Shown here: piece by piece, positions 1 through 10,180 of the stretch
Position numbering within the stretch: position 1 is the stretch's first letter
How the letters are laid out: each line of letters opens with the position of its first letter
Source: an uncultured Flavobacteriaceae bacterium
GTDB lineage: Bacteria > Bacteroidota > Bacteroidia > Flavobacteriales > Flavobacteriaceae
Assembly: GCA_905181615.1 (NCBI GenBank)
Contig: CAJIYH010000006.1
Span: forward strand, 289,001 to 353,000
Reading direction: 5' to 3'
DNA: 64,000 nt
Notes under the pieces: generated by a model
Seen by the model: the letters and a program-made list of their open reading frames with translations, nothing else
Database searches by the model: none
Told to the model about the DNA's origin: nothing
Translations under genes and position numbers: made by a program

Positions 1-3000
1 CGCCCGAAGATCAATTCGCTTGGTTAAATCAAAAACAGAGGTGTATCGTGTTTCTTTTCGGTGCTCTATTATGGATTCGACCGCACCACGACCTACTCCT
101 TTAATAGCTCCCATACCAAATCGAATGGCCTGCTTGTCGTTTACAGTAAATTTATAAAAAGATTCATTTACGTCAGGACCCAGAACAGTAAGCCCCATGC
201 GTCGGCATTCTTCCATAAAAAAGGTTACCTGCTTAATGTCGTTCATATTATTCGACAGTACCGCTGCCATGTATTCTGCAGGGTAATGTGCCTTCAAATA
301 AGCAGTTTGATAACCAATCCAAGCGTAACATGTAGAATGTGACTTATTAAACGCATAGGAAGCAAAGGCCTCCCAATCCTTCCAAATTTTCTCTAACTTC
401 TCTGCGTCGTGCCCCTTAGCAGCTCCACCTTCTACGAATTGAGGTTTTAGTTTAGCGAGTAAAGAATGTATTTTTTTACCCATTGCTTTTCGCAAAACGT
501 CGGCTTCACCTTTTGTGAAACCTGCCAATTTTTGAGAGAGCAACATTACCTGTTCTTGGTATACCGTAATTCCGTATGTTTCTTGAAGGTACTCCTCCAT
601 ATCGTTCAGGTCATACGATATTTCTTCTTTCCCGTTTTTTCGCGCTACAAAACTTGGGATATATTCTAAAGGTCCTGGTCGGTATAATGCGTTCATTGCA
701 ATTAAATCTGCGAAAACAGTTGGCTTTAAGTCTTTTAAATACTTCTGCATTCCTGCAGATTCATATTGAAAAATACCAACCGTATCACCTCGTTGAAAAA
801 GCTCATATGTTTTGACATCGTCTAGAGGGAAAGTATCTGGATCAAGACTTATGTCGTGTTTATATTTTACTAATTTGACGGTGTCTTTAATTAGAGTCAA
901 GGTTTTTAATCCAAGAAAATCCATTTTCAATAAACCCGCATCTTCTACTACCGAGTTATCAAATTGAGTTACAAATAAATCTGAATCTTTAGCTGTTGCA
1001 ACTGGAACGAACTTGGTGATGTCATCTGGGGTGATAATCACACCACATGCATGAGTTCCAGTATTCCTTAACGAACCTTCTAGCACTTTCGCCTGCTGTA
1101 TGGTTTCGCCAGACAAACTAGCCTCCTCAGAAAGGGCAAGGAATTCTTTTACTTTTAAAAATTCATCTGCTCGTAAAACTTTTTTTAGCTCTTTTTCTGA
1201 AAGACTAAAAATCTTAGACAGTTTAATGTTGGGCAATAACTTTGAAATACGATCGGCTTCGTTCAATGCCAAATCGAGAACACGTGCCGTATCTCGGATT
1301 GAAGATTTTGCGGCCATAGTTCCGTAAGTAATAATCTGAGCGACTTGATTTGAACCGTACTTATCAATTACATAGTCCATTACTTTCCCACGCCCCTCGT
1401 CATCAAAATCAATATCAATATCGGGCATACTTACACGGTCAGGATTAAGAAAACGCTCAAAAAGCAGGTTGTACTTTATGGGGTCTAAATTTACAATCCA
1501 CAAGCAATAAGCTACAACAGAACCAGCGGCTGATCCTCGGCCTGGACCTACCGAAACATCCATGCCTCGTGCTGCTGCAATTAAATCTTGTACAATCAGA
1601 AAATAACCCGGATAACCGGTATTTGCAATAACGCTTAATTCAAAATCAATGCGTTCCGTAATTTCATCTGATAGTGTTCCGTATCTTTTTTTTGCTCCTT
1701 CATATGTCAAATGACGGAGGTACTTATTCTCACCTAATTTTCCATCTGGGTCTTCTTCTACCAAAAAAGATTCTGGAATATCGAACTTAGGAAGCAAAAC
1801 TTCTCTCGCAAGTTCAAAAGGCTCTATTTTATCTGTTAGTTTTTCAATGTTCAAAATTGCTTCTGGCAAATCTTTGAACAACGATTTCATTTCGTTTGGT
1901 GACTTAATGTAATATTCTTGGTTTGGAAAACCGTATCTAAAACCACGCCCTCTTCCAATAGGGGTTGCTTGTTTTTCACCCTCCTTTAAACACAGTAAAA
2001 TATCGTGGGCGTTTGCTTCTTCTTTGGAAGCATAGTAAGTGTTGTTAGTGGCAATTAATGGGATTTGGTATTGTCTTGCTAAGGAAACCATCACATCATT
2101 TGCTCGTTTTTCGTCTTCTTGACCATGACGCATCAGTTCTACATATAGGTCATCTCCAAATTTTTTGTGCCACCATTGTAATGCTTCTTCTGCTTGGCGG
2201 TTTCCAATATTTAATATTTTTGAAGGAACTTCACCATAGAGGTTTCCTGTTAAAACAATTAAGTCATCCTTATACTTCTCGACTATCTCACGGTCGATTC
2301 TAGGTACATAGTAAAAGCCATCTACATAAGCAATTGAACTCATTTTCACCAAGTTGTGATACCCCTTTTTATTTTTAGCAAGAAATACTATTTGATAACC
2401 ATCATCTCTTCTTGCCTTGTCTTTATGGTCTTCACAAACGTAAAATTCACAACCAACAATAGGCTTTATTTGTGCTTCTGTTAAAGCATCTTTGTTGTGA
2501 TTACCAACTGCTTTTATGAAATGGAATGCGCCCATTAAATTGGCATGATCCGTTATTGCAATCGCCGGCATTTGATGTTCAACTGCAAGCTCTACCATTT
2601 GGCTCATTTTAGATGTGGCTTGAAGTACAGAAAATTGGGAGTGGTTGTGCAAATGCACAAAGGGTGAAGCTTCTAGCTCGCTTGATACTTCTAATGAATT
2701 AGGCGCTGCTGGCTCAACTCCTTCATTTTTAACTAGGGCTTCTGAAGCTTTTTTCAAATTTAAGTGCTTCAAACCAATCAACCCGATTGTCTTGGTTTGT
2801 GCCTCTTGAAGCTTAACAACCTGTTCCTTTTTGTCTTGTAAGGCAGGTGGGTTTAGTTGCCCATTTCTTAATAATTCTAAAAAACAACGTGTCGTTGCTT
2901 CTACATCAGCAGTGGCGTTATGTGCTTCTCCAAAACCTGTTTTAAATAAATGTTTATAGAGTTCGGTTAATGTTGGGAGCTTAAATTTCCCTCCTCTTCC

Positions 3001-3429
3001 TCCAGGAAGCTGACACAAAGTTGCTGTCTCTTCAGTGCAGGTGTCTATAACTCGAGTACCCTCCAAAGGATTTGAATCTCCTAAACGGAAAAATTCAGCA
3101 CCCATAATATTCAAATCAAAAGAAACGTTGTGACCTCCAACATATTCAGCTTGACCTATAGCTATTTTGAAAAGATTCAATACTTCACTTAATGGCAATC
3201 CTTGTTTTTCTGCGAGTTCGGTCGAAATACCATGAATTTTCTCTGCATCGTATGGAACTGTAAATCCTTCGGGCTGGATCAAATAATCTTCGTGAGACAT
3301 CAGTTCCCCACTTTGGTCGTGAATTTGCCATGCAATTTGAATACACCTAGGCCAATTTTCAGAATCAGTTAAGGGTGCTTTCCAGCGCTTTGGAAGTCCA
3401 GTAGTCTCGGTATCGAATATGATGTACAT
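1..3429 (-). CDS. dnaE: DNA polymerase III alpha subunit with N-terminal 3'-5' exonuclease domain (3' end cut by window)
   Basis: This is the replicative DNA polymerase catalytic subunit. It begins MYIIFDTETTGLP, a DEDD-type exonuclease motif (Asp6, Glu8). A second exonuclease motif, HNATADVEAT, lies near residue 180, so a DnaQ/epsilon-like proofreading domain fills roughly residues 1-200. A PHP domain follows from about residue 255 (FVHLHNHSQFSVL, then AITDHANLMGAF). The palm-domain catalytic motif PDIDIDFDDEGRG is near residue 667, and GPGRGSAAGS lies upstream of it. About 1,143 codons are visible; the C-terminus (tau- and clamp-binding parts) lies beyond base 1. The ATG at 3429 is immediately followed by the exonuclease motif, which fixes the start. 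Fusion of the exonuclease to DnaE is, to my knowledge, usual in Flavobacteriia. The reading frame has no break. Confidence 0.96.
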   Translation of the reverse strand, partial: MYIIFDTETTGLPKRWKAPLTDSENWPRCIQIAWQIHDQSGELMSHEDYLIQPEGFTVPYDAEKIHGISTELAEKQGLPLSEVLNLFKIAIGQAEYVGGHNVSFDLNIMGAEFFRLGDSNPLEGTRVIDTCTEETATLCQLPGGRGGKFKLPTLTELYKHLFKTGFGEAHNATADVEATTRCFLELLRNGQLNPPALQDKKEQVVKLQEAQTKTIGLIGLKHLNLKKASEALVKNEGVEPAAPNSLEVSSELEASPFVHLHNHSQFSVLQATSKMSQMVELAVEHQMPAIAITDHANLMGAFHFIKAVGNHNKDALTEAQIKPIVGCEFYVCEDHKDKARRDDGYQIVFLAKNKKGYHNLVKMSSIAYVDGFYYVPRIDREIVEKYKDDLIVLTGNLYGEVPSKILNIGNRQAEEALQWWHKKFGDDLYVELMRHGQEDEKRANDVMVSLARQYQIPLIATNNTYYASKEEANAHDILLCLKEGEKQATPIGRGRGFRYGFPNQEYYIKSPNEMKSLFKDLPEAILNIEKLTDKIEPFELAREVLLPKFDIPESFLVEEDPDGKLGENKYLRHLTYEGAKKRYGTLSDEITERIDFELSVIANTGYPGYFLIVQDLIAAARGMDVSVGPGRGSAAGSVVAYCLWIVNLDPIKYNLLFERFLNPDRVSMPDIDIDFDDEGRGKVMDYVIDKYGSNQVAQIITYGTMAAKSSIRDTARVLDLALNEADRISKLLPNIKLSKIFSLSEKELKKVLRADEFLKVKEFLALSEEASLSGETIQQAKVLEGSLRNTGTHACGVIITPDDITKFVPVATAKDSDLFVTQFDNSVVEDAGLLKMDFLGLKTLTLIKDTVKLVKYKHDISLDPDTFPLDDVKTYELFQRGDTVGIFQYESAGMQKYLKDLKPTVFADLIAMNALYRPGPLEYIPSFVARKNGKEEISYDLNDMEEYLQETYGITVYQEQVMLLSQKLAGFTKGEADVLRKAMGKKIHSLLAKLKPQFVEGGAAKGHDAEKLEKIWKDWEAFASYAFNKSHSTCYAWIGYQTAYLKAHYPAEYMAAVLSNNMNDIKQVTFFMEECRRMGLTVLGPDVNESFYKFTVNDKQAIRFGMGAIKGVGRGAVESIIEHRKETRYTSVFDLTKRIDLRA

Positions 3430-3596
3430 GCAAACGAAAATAGGAAATTCAATCCGGGAACGGAAAAGGATTTAAAGGGAGTTATTAACGTATTTGAAAA
3501 AAGAATTAACGTTTTGAAAAATGCTCTTGGAATAAGACGTTAAAATCTGTTTAGATGGTCTGAAAAGAAAAAAATGAACTTATATTTACCAAAAAT

Positions 3597-6500
3597 ATAG
3601 GGATCGAGTTTCTTATTAATTCCTTTTCGGATACTAAAAAACAAAAAGCGCTCGAAGAGCAACTTTTAAAGGATAGCGCATGTCTTTATTTAAAAGGAAG
3701 TGTAGGGTCTGGAATTAGTTTTATACTCGCAAACTGCTTTGAAAGGGTAGGGGAAACAATGCTTTTCATTTGTGAAGATCGAGAAAAAGCTGCTTATCAA
3801 CTCAACGATTTTGAACGTATTTTTGGAGATAAAAATGTTCTTTTTTTTCCTTCCAGTTACCGAAAACCATATCAAACCGAAACAACAGACAATGCTAACG
3901 TATTACTTCGCTCCGAAGTTTTAACAAAATTAGGAGGCTCCAAAAAACCTAAACTGATTATTAGTTATCCTCAAGCAATATTTGAAAAAGTAGTTTCTCA
4001 GGCTACACTAAAAAAGAATACACTCGAAGTAATAAAAGACAGTTCTCTTTCGCTTGATTTTGTGAATGAAATGCTTTTTGAATATAATTTTGAACGTGTA
4101 GATTTTGTAACTCAACCAGGAGATTTTTCTGTACGAGGAGGAATCATTGATGTTTTCTCTTTCTCAAATCAGCATCCCTACAGAATTGAATTTTATGACA
4201 ACCAGGTAGAAAGTCTTCGGAGTTTTGATGTCGCTACACAGCTGTCTATAAGCACTCTCAATAAAATACAATTACTCCCAAATACTTCGGAAGAATTTAC
4301 TCGAGCCAAAAGAAAAAGTTTAATTGAAGTAATCGCTCCAAAAGGAATTTTAGTGACTCAAAATTTTGATTTTATTGCTTCAAAATTAGATCGATTTTAT
4401 CAAGAAGCTCTATGTAGTTTCGGGGCATTGGACACAGAAACTAAGCATTTGTCTCCTGATATTTTATTTACATCTAAAGACAATTTTACGGCTACTGCTT
4501 CTATGTTAAACACGGTTAGTTTAACCAAAAGCTCAGACCTGCCTAAACAAAAAGATATTTTCTTCAAACAGAGTCCCCAACCGGCATTTAATCGCCAGTT
4601 CGATAGGCTTATAAACTACTTGAACGACAATCACCAAAAAGGGTATCAGAACTTTATATGTTGCGCCAGCGTGCAACAAGCTCAACGCTTTAAAGATATA
4701 TTCGAAGAAGGTGAAAATACCGTTCATTACAAAATAATTGTGACTCCTTTATTTGAGGGGTTTGAAGATGTTGATGCAAAAATTGCTTGTTTTACCGACC
4801 ATCAAATTTTTGAACGTTACCACAAATACCAACTAAAAACAACCAAAGCCAAAAAAGAAGCACTTACTCTAAAAGAGCTAACGCATCTTGAAGTTGGTGA
4901 TTTTGTAACCCATATTGATCATGGGATTGGAAGGTTTGGAGGGCTTCAAAAAATTGACGTTGAAGGGAATCAACAAGAGGCAATAAAGCTGGTGTATGCC
5001 GATCGCGACATATTATACCTCAGTATTCATTCGCTCCATAAAATATCTCGTTTCAATGGAAAAGACGGAAAGGTTCCTAAAATTTATAAACTAGGATCAA
5101 CTGCATGGAAAAGTTTAAAGCAAAAGACAAAAACTAGGGTAAAACAAATTGCCTTTAACTTAATCGAACTTTACGCCAAAAGACGTCAAAAGATTGGTTA
5201 TGCCTGTGATCCGGATAGCTATTTACAGCATGAATTGGAAGCTTCTTTTATATTTGAAGATACGCCAGATCAAAGCACCGCTACTGCAGATGTTAAAAAG
5301 GACATGGAAAGTGAGCAACCAATGGATCGCTTAGTATGTGGCGATGTAGGTTTTGGAAAAACAGAAGTTGCTATTCGAGCTGCATTTAAGGCGGTTGATA
5401 ACAGCAAACAAGTTGCTGTACTAGTTCCTACAACAATATTAGCATTTCAACATTTTAAGAATTTCAGTAAGCGTTTAGAAAAGCTCCCTGTTCGAGTTGA
5501 TTACTTGAATCGCTTTAGATCATCAAAAGACAAAAAACAAATAATTGAAGATCTTAAAAGTGGAAAAATTGACATCATCATTGGAACTCATCAACTGGTA
5601 GGAAAGAGTGTTGAGTTTAAAGATTTGGGTCTTTTAATTGTAGATGAAGAACAAAAGTTTGGAGTTGCTGTTAAAGAAAAGCTTAGAGCCCTTAAGACTA
5701 ATGTAGATGTTTTAACTCTCACAGCAACACCGATACCCAGGACCCTTCAGTTTAGCCTTATGGCAGCTCGAGATATGTCTGTAATCGCTACTGCTCCTCC
5801 CAATAGATATCCTATAGAAAGTGAAGTAATTCGCTTTAATGAAGAAATAATTCGCGATAGTATTTCGTATGAAATTAAGCGAGGGGGGCAAGTGTACTAT
5901 ATTCATAATCGAGTAGAAAACATTACGGAAGTTGCCGGCATGTTGCAGCGGCTTATTCCAGACGCTCGAATCCGAATTGGACACGGGCAAATGGATGGGA
6001 AAAAACTTGAAACAAATTTACTCCAGTTTATGGATGGAGGATTTGATATTCTTGTTGCTACTACAATCATTGAAAACGGATTAGACGTTCCTAATGCCAA
6101 TACTATTTTCATTAACAATGCGCAAAACTTTGGTCTTAGTGATTTGCATCAAATGCGAGGAAGAGTTGGGAGGAGTAATAAAAAAGCTTTCTGTTATTTC
6201 ATTACACCTCCTTTTAGTGCCATATCAAGTGATGCACAAAAAAGGATTCAAGCCATAGAACAATTTGCAGCACTAGGGTCGGGAATCCAAATCGCAATGA
6301 AGGATCTCGAGATTAGAGGAGCTGGAGATTTGTTAGGGGGTGAACAAAGTGGCTTTATAAACGATATTGGTTTTGAAACCTATCAGAAAATTCTAAAAGA
6401 GGCTATTGAGGAATTGAAAGAAAATGAATTCAAGTCACTTTATAGTAATCAAGAAGAAATAGGTACAAAAAATTATGTCAAAGAAATTCAAATTGATACG

Positions 6501-6938
6501 GATTTAGAAGTTCTTTTTCCAGACCATTATATCAATATTGTCAGTGAACGATTAACGCTCTATAACCGCTTAGGTTCACTAAAAGAGGAAACAGAATTGG
6601 CTCAGTTTCAAAAAGAAATAGAAGACCGCTTTGGCCCTTTACCTTTTGAAGCAGAAGTCCTTTTAAACAGCGTCCGATTGAAATGGAAAGCGGCTCACTT
6701 AGGAATAGACAGAATCTTACTCAAGAAAAATCAATGCATTGGCTATTTTATTGCTGATCAGGAAAGTCCATTTTATCAAAGTGAACGCTTCAATCAGCTT
6801 TTGCTCTGGGTGCAAAAAAATGCAAATAAAGTAAGCATTAAGGAAAAGCAAACCAAATCTGGACTTCGCCTAAGATTAGCATTTAAAGATATTAAAAGTG
6901 TTGAGCAGGCGCTTGCGGTGCTTCCAAATTTAGAGTAG
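3597..6938 (+). CDS. mfd: Transcription-repair coupling factor Mfd, start codon abnormal
   Basis: Mfd is an ATP-dependent translocase that removes stalled RNA polymerase from damaged DNA and recruits UvrA. In order there is a UvrB-like N-terminal region, the RNAP-interacting domain (VGDFVTHIDHGIGRFGG, near residue 435), helicase motif I (GDVGFGKTEVA, near 582), motif II as DEEQ (near 682), motif VI (QMRGRVGRSNKKAFCYF) and the C-terminal TRCF domain (from about 1010). The first in-frame ATG is at 3759, but family-like sequence (CLYLKGSVGSG) reads in frame upstream from about 3597, and there is no ATG, GTG or TTG between the stop at 3561 and 3759. I start at the ATA at 3597 because it gives the expected full length of about 1,113 residues. 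The alternative is a lost A in the run 3591-3595, which would join the frame to the ATG at 3574. Confidence 0.93.
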   Translation: MGIEFLINSFSDTKKQKALEEQLLKDSACLYLKGSVGSGISFILANCFERVGETMLFICEDREKAAYQLNDFERIFGDKNVLFFPSSYRKPYQTETTDNANVLLRSEVLTKLGGSKKPKLIISYPQAIFEKVVSQATLKKNTLEVIKDSSLSLDFVNEMLFEYNFERVDFVTQPGDFSVRGGIIDVFSFSNQHPYRIEFYDNQVESLRSFDVATQLSISTLNKIQLLPNTSEEFTRAKRKSLIEVIAPKGILVTQNFDFIASKLDRFYQEALCSFGALDTETKHLSPDILFTSKDNFTATASMLNTVSLTKSSDLPKQKDIFFKQSPQPAFNRQFDRLINYLNDNHQKGYQNFICCASVQQAQRFKDIFEEGENTVHYKIIVTPLFEGFEDVDAKIACFTDHQIFERYHKYQLKTTKAKKEALTLKELTHLEVGDFVTHIDHGIGRFGGLQKIDVEGNQQEAIKLVYADRDILYLSIHSLHKISRFNGKDGKVPKIYKLGSTAWKSLKQKTKTRVKQIAFNLIELYAKRRQKIGYACDPDSYLQHELEASFIFEDTPDQSTATADVKKDMESEQPMDRLVCGDVGFGKTEVAIRAAFKAVDNSKQVAVLVPTTILAFQHFKNFSKRLEKLPVRVDYLNRFRSSKDKKQIIEDLKSGKIDIIIGTHQLVGKSVEFKDLGLLIVDEEQKFGVAVKEKLRALKTNVDVLTLTATPIPRTLQFSLMAARDMSVIATAPPNRYPIESEVIRFNEEIIRDSISYEIKRGGQVYYIHNRVENITEVAGMLQRLIPDARIRIGHGQMDGKKLETNLLQFMDGGFDILVATTIIENGLDVPNANTIFINNAQNFGLSDLHQMRGRVGRSNKKAFCYFITPPFSAISSDAQKRIQAIEQFAALGSGIQIAMKDLEIRGAGDLLGGEQSGFINDIGFETYQKILKEAIEELKENEFKSLYSNQEEIGTKNYVKEIQIDTDLEVLFPDHYINIVSERLTLYNRLGSLKEETELAQFQKEIEDRFGPLPFEAEVLLNSVRLKWKAAHLGIDRILLKKNQCIGYFIADQESPFYQSERFNQLLLWVQKNANKVSIKEKQTKSGLRLRLAFKDIKSVEQALAVLPNLE

Positions 6939-7589
6939 TTTCAAATCCTTAATTACTTTAAAAGCCGTATTAACAGCATCTTCGTCTACTAGGATTGTAA
7001 ACTCATTTGAGGTTGATATCACCTGACGGATGTTGACTCCTTCCCATGACAAACGCTGGAAAATAAAGTAATATATCCCTGGAATATCAACATTTTCATT
7101 AGGTAGCTTAATCGTTACCGAAGATAAATCTTCTGATTTTTCAAGTAATATTTCGTTTTTAAAATAAACGTCTACCAAATGACTCATGTTGTTACTTATA
7201 ACGATGTTAGATTCAGAAACTCCTCTAGAAGAAGTATAAAACGCTTCTTTGTTGTCGTTAACTTGAGCTAAAAATGAAGCCTGAGCACTAAGCAAAGTGT
7301 CTGAAATTTTAAAGCTATAATCACTTAAAGAAGATCGAACTGTAATGTCTCCAATACCTTTCAAAACCTTAACTATTTTGTGAGTAGATAAGAATTCCAT
7401 GTTATCCGAAATTCTCTTTAAGGCCATTACTATAGCTCCACTTCTTGCTTCCTTTTGTAAAATAGTTTCAATTTCTGGTTGAATTTGCCTTGACAAAGAA
7501 GTTAAATTAATAATCCCTTGAGAAAGTGCTGTAGACAAAAAAGGCTTCGTTTTAATGTAGTCTTCAACTACAGAGGCAATGGTTTTCAT
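6930..7589 (-). CDS. Conserved protein with C-terminal ACT-like domain
   Basis: This 219-residue cytosolic protein has no signal peptide or membrane segment. The N-terminal half is helical, and a stretch around residues 25-45 (INLTSLSRQIQPEIE) resembles a small DNA-binding-type helical segment. The last 70 residues (VTIKLPNENVDIPGIYYFIF, then GVNIRQVISTSNEFTILVDE) have the beta-alpha-beta pattern and wording of the ACT domains of aspartate kinases, which bind amino acids. No kinase domain is present, so it is not aspartate kinase although such proteins are sometimes named so. Its stop overlaps the end of convergent mfd by nine bases. A regulatory, ligand-sensing role is inference only. Confidence 0.72.
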   Translation of the reverse strand: MKTIASVVEDYIKTKPFLSTALSQGIINLTSLSRQIQPEIETILQKEARSGAIVMALKRISDNMEFLSTHKIVKVLKGIGDITVRSSLSDYSFKISDTLLSAQASFLAQVNDNKEAFYTSSRGVSESNIVISNNMSHLVDVYFKNEILLEKSEDLSSVTIKLPNENVDIPGIYYFIFQRLSWEGVNIRQVISTSNEFTILVDEDAVNTAFKVIKDLKLL

Positions 7590-7677
7590 TTTGTATATAC
7601 CGTTAAATTAATTGCTAAAATATAAATATAAAAACAATATGTTTTATTTATAACATTTTTATTTAATATAAAAATGT

Positions 7678-8036
7678 TTAAAAAGGATAAAATGCTTCAT
7701 TAACATGATCTCTTGTCCATATTCCATTTTCAACCAAATAAGTAATGATATCAGAGCGAAATTCGAGATTTAAGTTATTTGTTGAGCATAAGCATCCATA
7801 GCCATAACCAATAAATCAATTTTTTTGCGACTTAAAAAAGATTCTGGCATTCCAAAATAAGAAGAAGATCGTGCTTAAACTTCGATGCAAACAATAAAAT
7901 TATTCTTTTAGGCTATGATATCAATTCCAGCTTTTCGATATCTATAATTCTGTTCTAAGACGATATAAATCATCTCTTTTATATAATTGACTGCTTTTTG
8001 CTCAGCAACTTGACCGAAAGTATAGGATTCACTCAT
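7678..8036 (-). pseudogene. yraN: Degraded YraN/UPF0102-family nuclease-like gene
   Basis: From the ATG at 8036 the frame reads MSESYTFGQVAEQKAVNYIK and on to YRYRKAGIDIIA, the N-terminus of the YraN (UPF0102) family, a restriction-endonuclease-like fold. A TAA then interrupts. The same frame continues KNNFIVCIEV, a second TAA, then ARSSSYFGMPESFLSRKKID and LLVMAMDAYAQQ. After a frameshift near 7775 the C-terminus appears as NLEFRSDIITYLVENGIWTR, ending NEAFYPF and TAA at 7678. The gene is therefore nearly full length but carries two in-frame stops and one frameshift. It lies upstream of and divergent from metG. Two point stops plus a shift make real decay more likely than one sequencing error. 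Confidence 0.85.
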
Positions 8037-8089
8037 AATAAAATTTGGTTGGCTTTTACAAAATAGTAAACTGCAAGAGAAAAAAGACT

Positions 8090-8097
8090 TATTTTTG
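8090..8097 (+). promoter_or_regulatory. Candidate -7 promoter element of metG
   Basis: TATTTTTG matches the Bacteroidota sigma-ABfr -7 consensus TAnnTTTG exactly and lies 14 bases before the metG ATG. I see no TTG at the expected -33 spacing. Confidence 0.45.
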
Positions 8098-8111
8098 TTG
8101 AAAATTACACT

Positions 8112-10172
8112 ATGGCTCTTTCTGCAAAACGATATACAATTACTGCTGCACTCCCTTACACTAATGGACCTATACACATAGGGCACTTAGCTGGTGTCTA
8201 TGTGCCAGCAGATATTTACAGTCGTTATTTGCGCGCTCAAAAGAAAGATGTTGCTTTTATTTGTGGTAGTGATGAGCATGGAGTAGCTATATCTATTAAA
8301 GCTAAAAAAGAAGGTGTAACTCCTAAAGAAATTATTGACAAGTATGATGGGATGATTAGAAAGTCGTTTGTTCAACTCGGAATTTCTTTTGACAACTACT
8401 CCAGAACATCGGCAAAGATTCATCACGAAACTGCTTCAGAAATTTTTACTAAAATGAACGGTGCTGGTCAATTCATTGAAGAGGTTACAGAACAACTTTA
8501 TGATCCGGAAGTAAACCAATATTTAGCCGATCGCTTTGTCACTGGAACCTGTCCAAAATGCAGCCACACAGAAGCATACGGGGATCAGTGTGAGCAATGC
8601 GGCAGTTCTTTAAACGCAACAGAACTCATCAATCCTAAATCAACACTTTCGGGTGCTGAACCTATTCTTAAAGAAACTAAACACTGGTTTTTACCTCTAG
8701 ATCAGTACGAAGATTTTATGAAAAAATGGGTTATTGAAGGTCATAAAGACGATTGGAAACCTAACGTTTATGGACAAGTAAAATCATGGGTAGACGAAGG
8801 ACTTAGACCAAGAGCAGTTACAAGAGATTTGGATTGGGGAATTCCAGTGCCTGCCAAAGGGGCAGACGGCAAAGTGCTTTATGTATGGTTCGACGCTCCC
8901 ATTGGATATATTTCTTCTACTAAAGAATGGGCAGCAAAAAACAATAAAGACTGGGAGCCCTATTGGAAAGATGAAGAAACCTCTTTAGTTCATTTTATAG
9001 GAAAAGATAACATTGTATTTCACTGCATAATATTCCCGTGTATTCTAAAGGCAGCTGGAGACTATATATTACCGGAAAATGTTCCAGCAAATGAATTTTT
9101 AAATCTAGAGGGGAATAAAATATCAACTTCCAAAAACTGGGCAGTTTGGCTACACGAATACCTAGAAGAATTTCCTGGTCAAGAAGATGTATTGCGTTAT
9201 GTGTTAACAGCAAACTCTCCTGAGACAAAAGATAACGACTTTACTTGGAAAGACTTCCAGGCAAGGAACAACAATGAACTTGTCGCAATTTTTGGAAATT
9301 TCATTAACCGAGTAAGTGTGTTGACTCAAAAATATTATACTGGAAGTGTTCCTGCGAGAAAAGACCTTACCAAGGAAGATATCGAGGCTCTTAAAAAAAT
9401 GAAAGCCTTCCCTGCGATTATTGGGCAAAGCATACAGCGATACCGGTTTAGAGAAGCAAGTCAAGAGCTCATAAATCTAGCCCGTTTGGGAAATAAATAT
9501 TTAGCCGAGCAAGAACCCTGGAAACTTATAAAGATTGATCCAATTCGTGTTGAAACTATCATGAATATTGCACTCCAAATAGCTGCAGCACTTGCTACTG
9601 TTTCGGAGCCCTTTTTACCTCATAGTGCCAAAAAGCTTAGAACAATTTTAAACATAAGTAACCCAACTGAATGGAACGATATCTCAACTTCAGACGACCT
9701 TTTGGTTTCTGGGCATATAATCGGAAAGCAAGAATTATTATTTGCTAAAGTTGAAGATAAAACAATTCTGGCTCAACTTAATAAATTAGAAGCTACCAAA
9801 AAAAAAAATATGAATGATAATTTTGAACTTTCTCCAGTAAAAGAAAACATTAGTTTTGATGAATTCAGTGCTCTGGATTTGAGAACTGGAACTATAATTG
9901 CTGCTGAGAAAATTAAAAAAACAAAAAAACTACTTCACCTTAAAGTTGATCTAGGTTTTGAAATAAGAACCATTGTGTCGGGCATAGCAGAAAGTTATTC
10001 TCCTGAAGAAATGATAGGCAAAAAAGTAACTGTTTTAGCTAATTTAAACTCCAGAACAATAAAAGGTGTTGAAAGTCAAGGCATGTTACTGATGACGGAA
10101 AACAAAGAAGGAAAACTTATTGTGATTGGTCCTGAAGATGAAAATATGGGCAACGGATTCGAAATCAATTAG
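8112..10172 (+). CDS. metG: Methionyl-tRNA synthetase with C-terminal tRNA-binding domain
   Basis: MetG charges initiator and elongator tRNA-Met with methionine. The class I signature HIGH is at residues 22-25 within [15 protein letters not shown] zinc-binding knuckle begins with CPKC near residue 147 and continues with CEQCG. The KMSKS loop is KISTS near residue 336, the form I know from other Bacteroidota. The anticodon-binding helical domain follows, and from about residue 583 there is an EMAP/Trbp111 tRNA-binding OB fold ([20 protein letters not shown]). The length of 686 residues fits the two-domain dimeric type. The ATG at 8112 begins just before the Rossmann strand. The next gene starts eight bases after its stop. 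Confidence 0.97.
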   Translation: MALSAKRYTITAALPYTNGPIHIGHLAGVYVPADIYSRYLRAQKKDVAFICGSDEHGVAISIKAKKEGVTPKEIIDKYDGMIRKSFVQLGISFDNYSRTSAKIHHETASEIFTKMNGAGQFIEEVTEQLYDPEVNQYLADRFVTGTCPKCSHTEAYGDQCEQCGSSLNATELINPKSTLSGAEPILKETKHWFLPLDQYEDFMKKWVIEGHKDDWKPNVYGQVKSWVDEGLRPRAVTRDLDWGIPVPAKGADGKVLYVWFDAPIGYISSTKEWAAKNNKDWEPYWKDEETSLVHFIGKDNIVFHCIIFPCILKAAGDYILPENVPANEFLNLEGNKISTSKNWAVWLHEYLEEFPGQEDVLRYVLTANSPETKDNDFTWKDFQARNNNELVAIFGNFINRVSVLTQKYYTGSVPARKDLTKEDIEALKKMKAFPAIIGQSIQRYRFREASQELINLARLGNKYLAEQEPWKLIKIDPIRVETIMNIALQIAAALATVSEPFLPHSAKKLRTILNISNPTEWNDISTSDDLLVSGHIIGKQELLFAKVEDKTILAQLNKLEATKKKNMNDNFELSPVKENISFDEFSALDLRTGTIIAAEKIKKTKKLLHLKVDLGFEIRTIVSGIAESYSPEEMIGKKVTVLANLNSRTIKGVESQGMLLMTENKEGKLIVIGPEDENMGNGFEIN

Positions 10173-10180
10173 AACCGGTT

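Noticed and set aside
61-815. Plus-strand ORFs of 60-93 codons in the first kilobase
   Set aside because: They lie antisense to the continuous dnaE frame and resemble no family.
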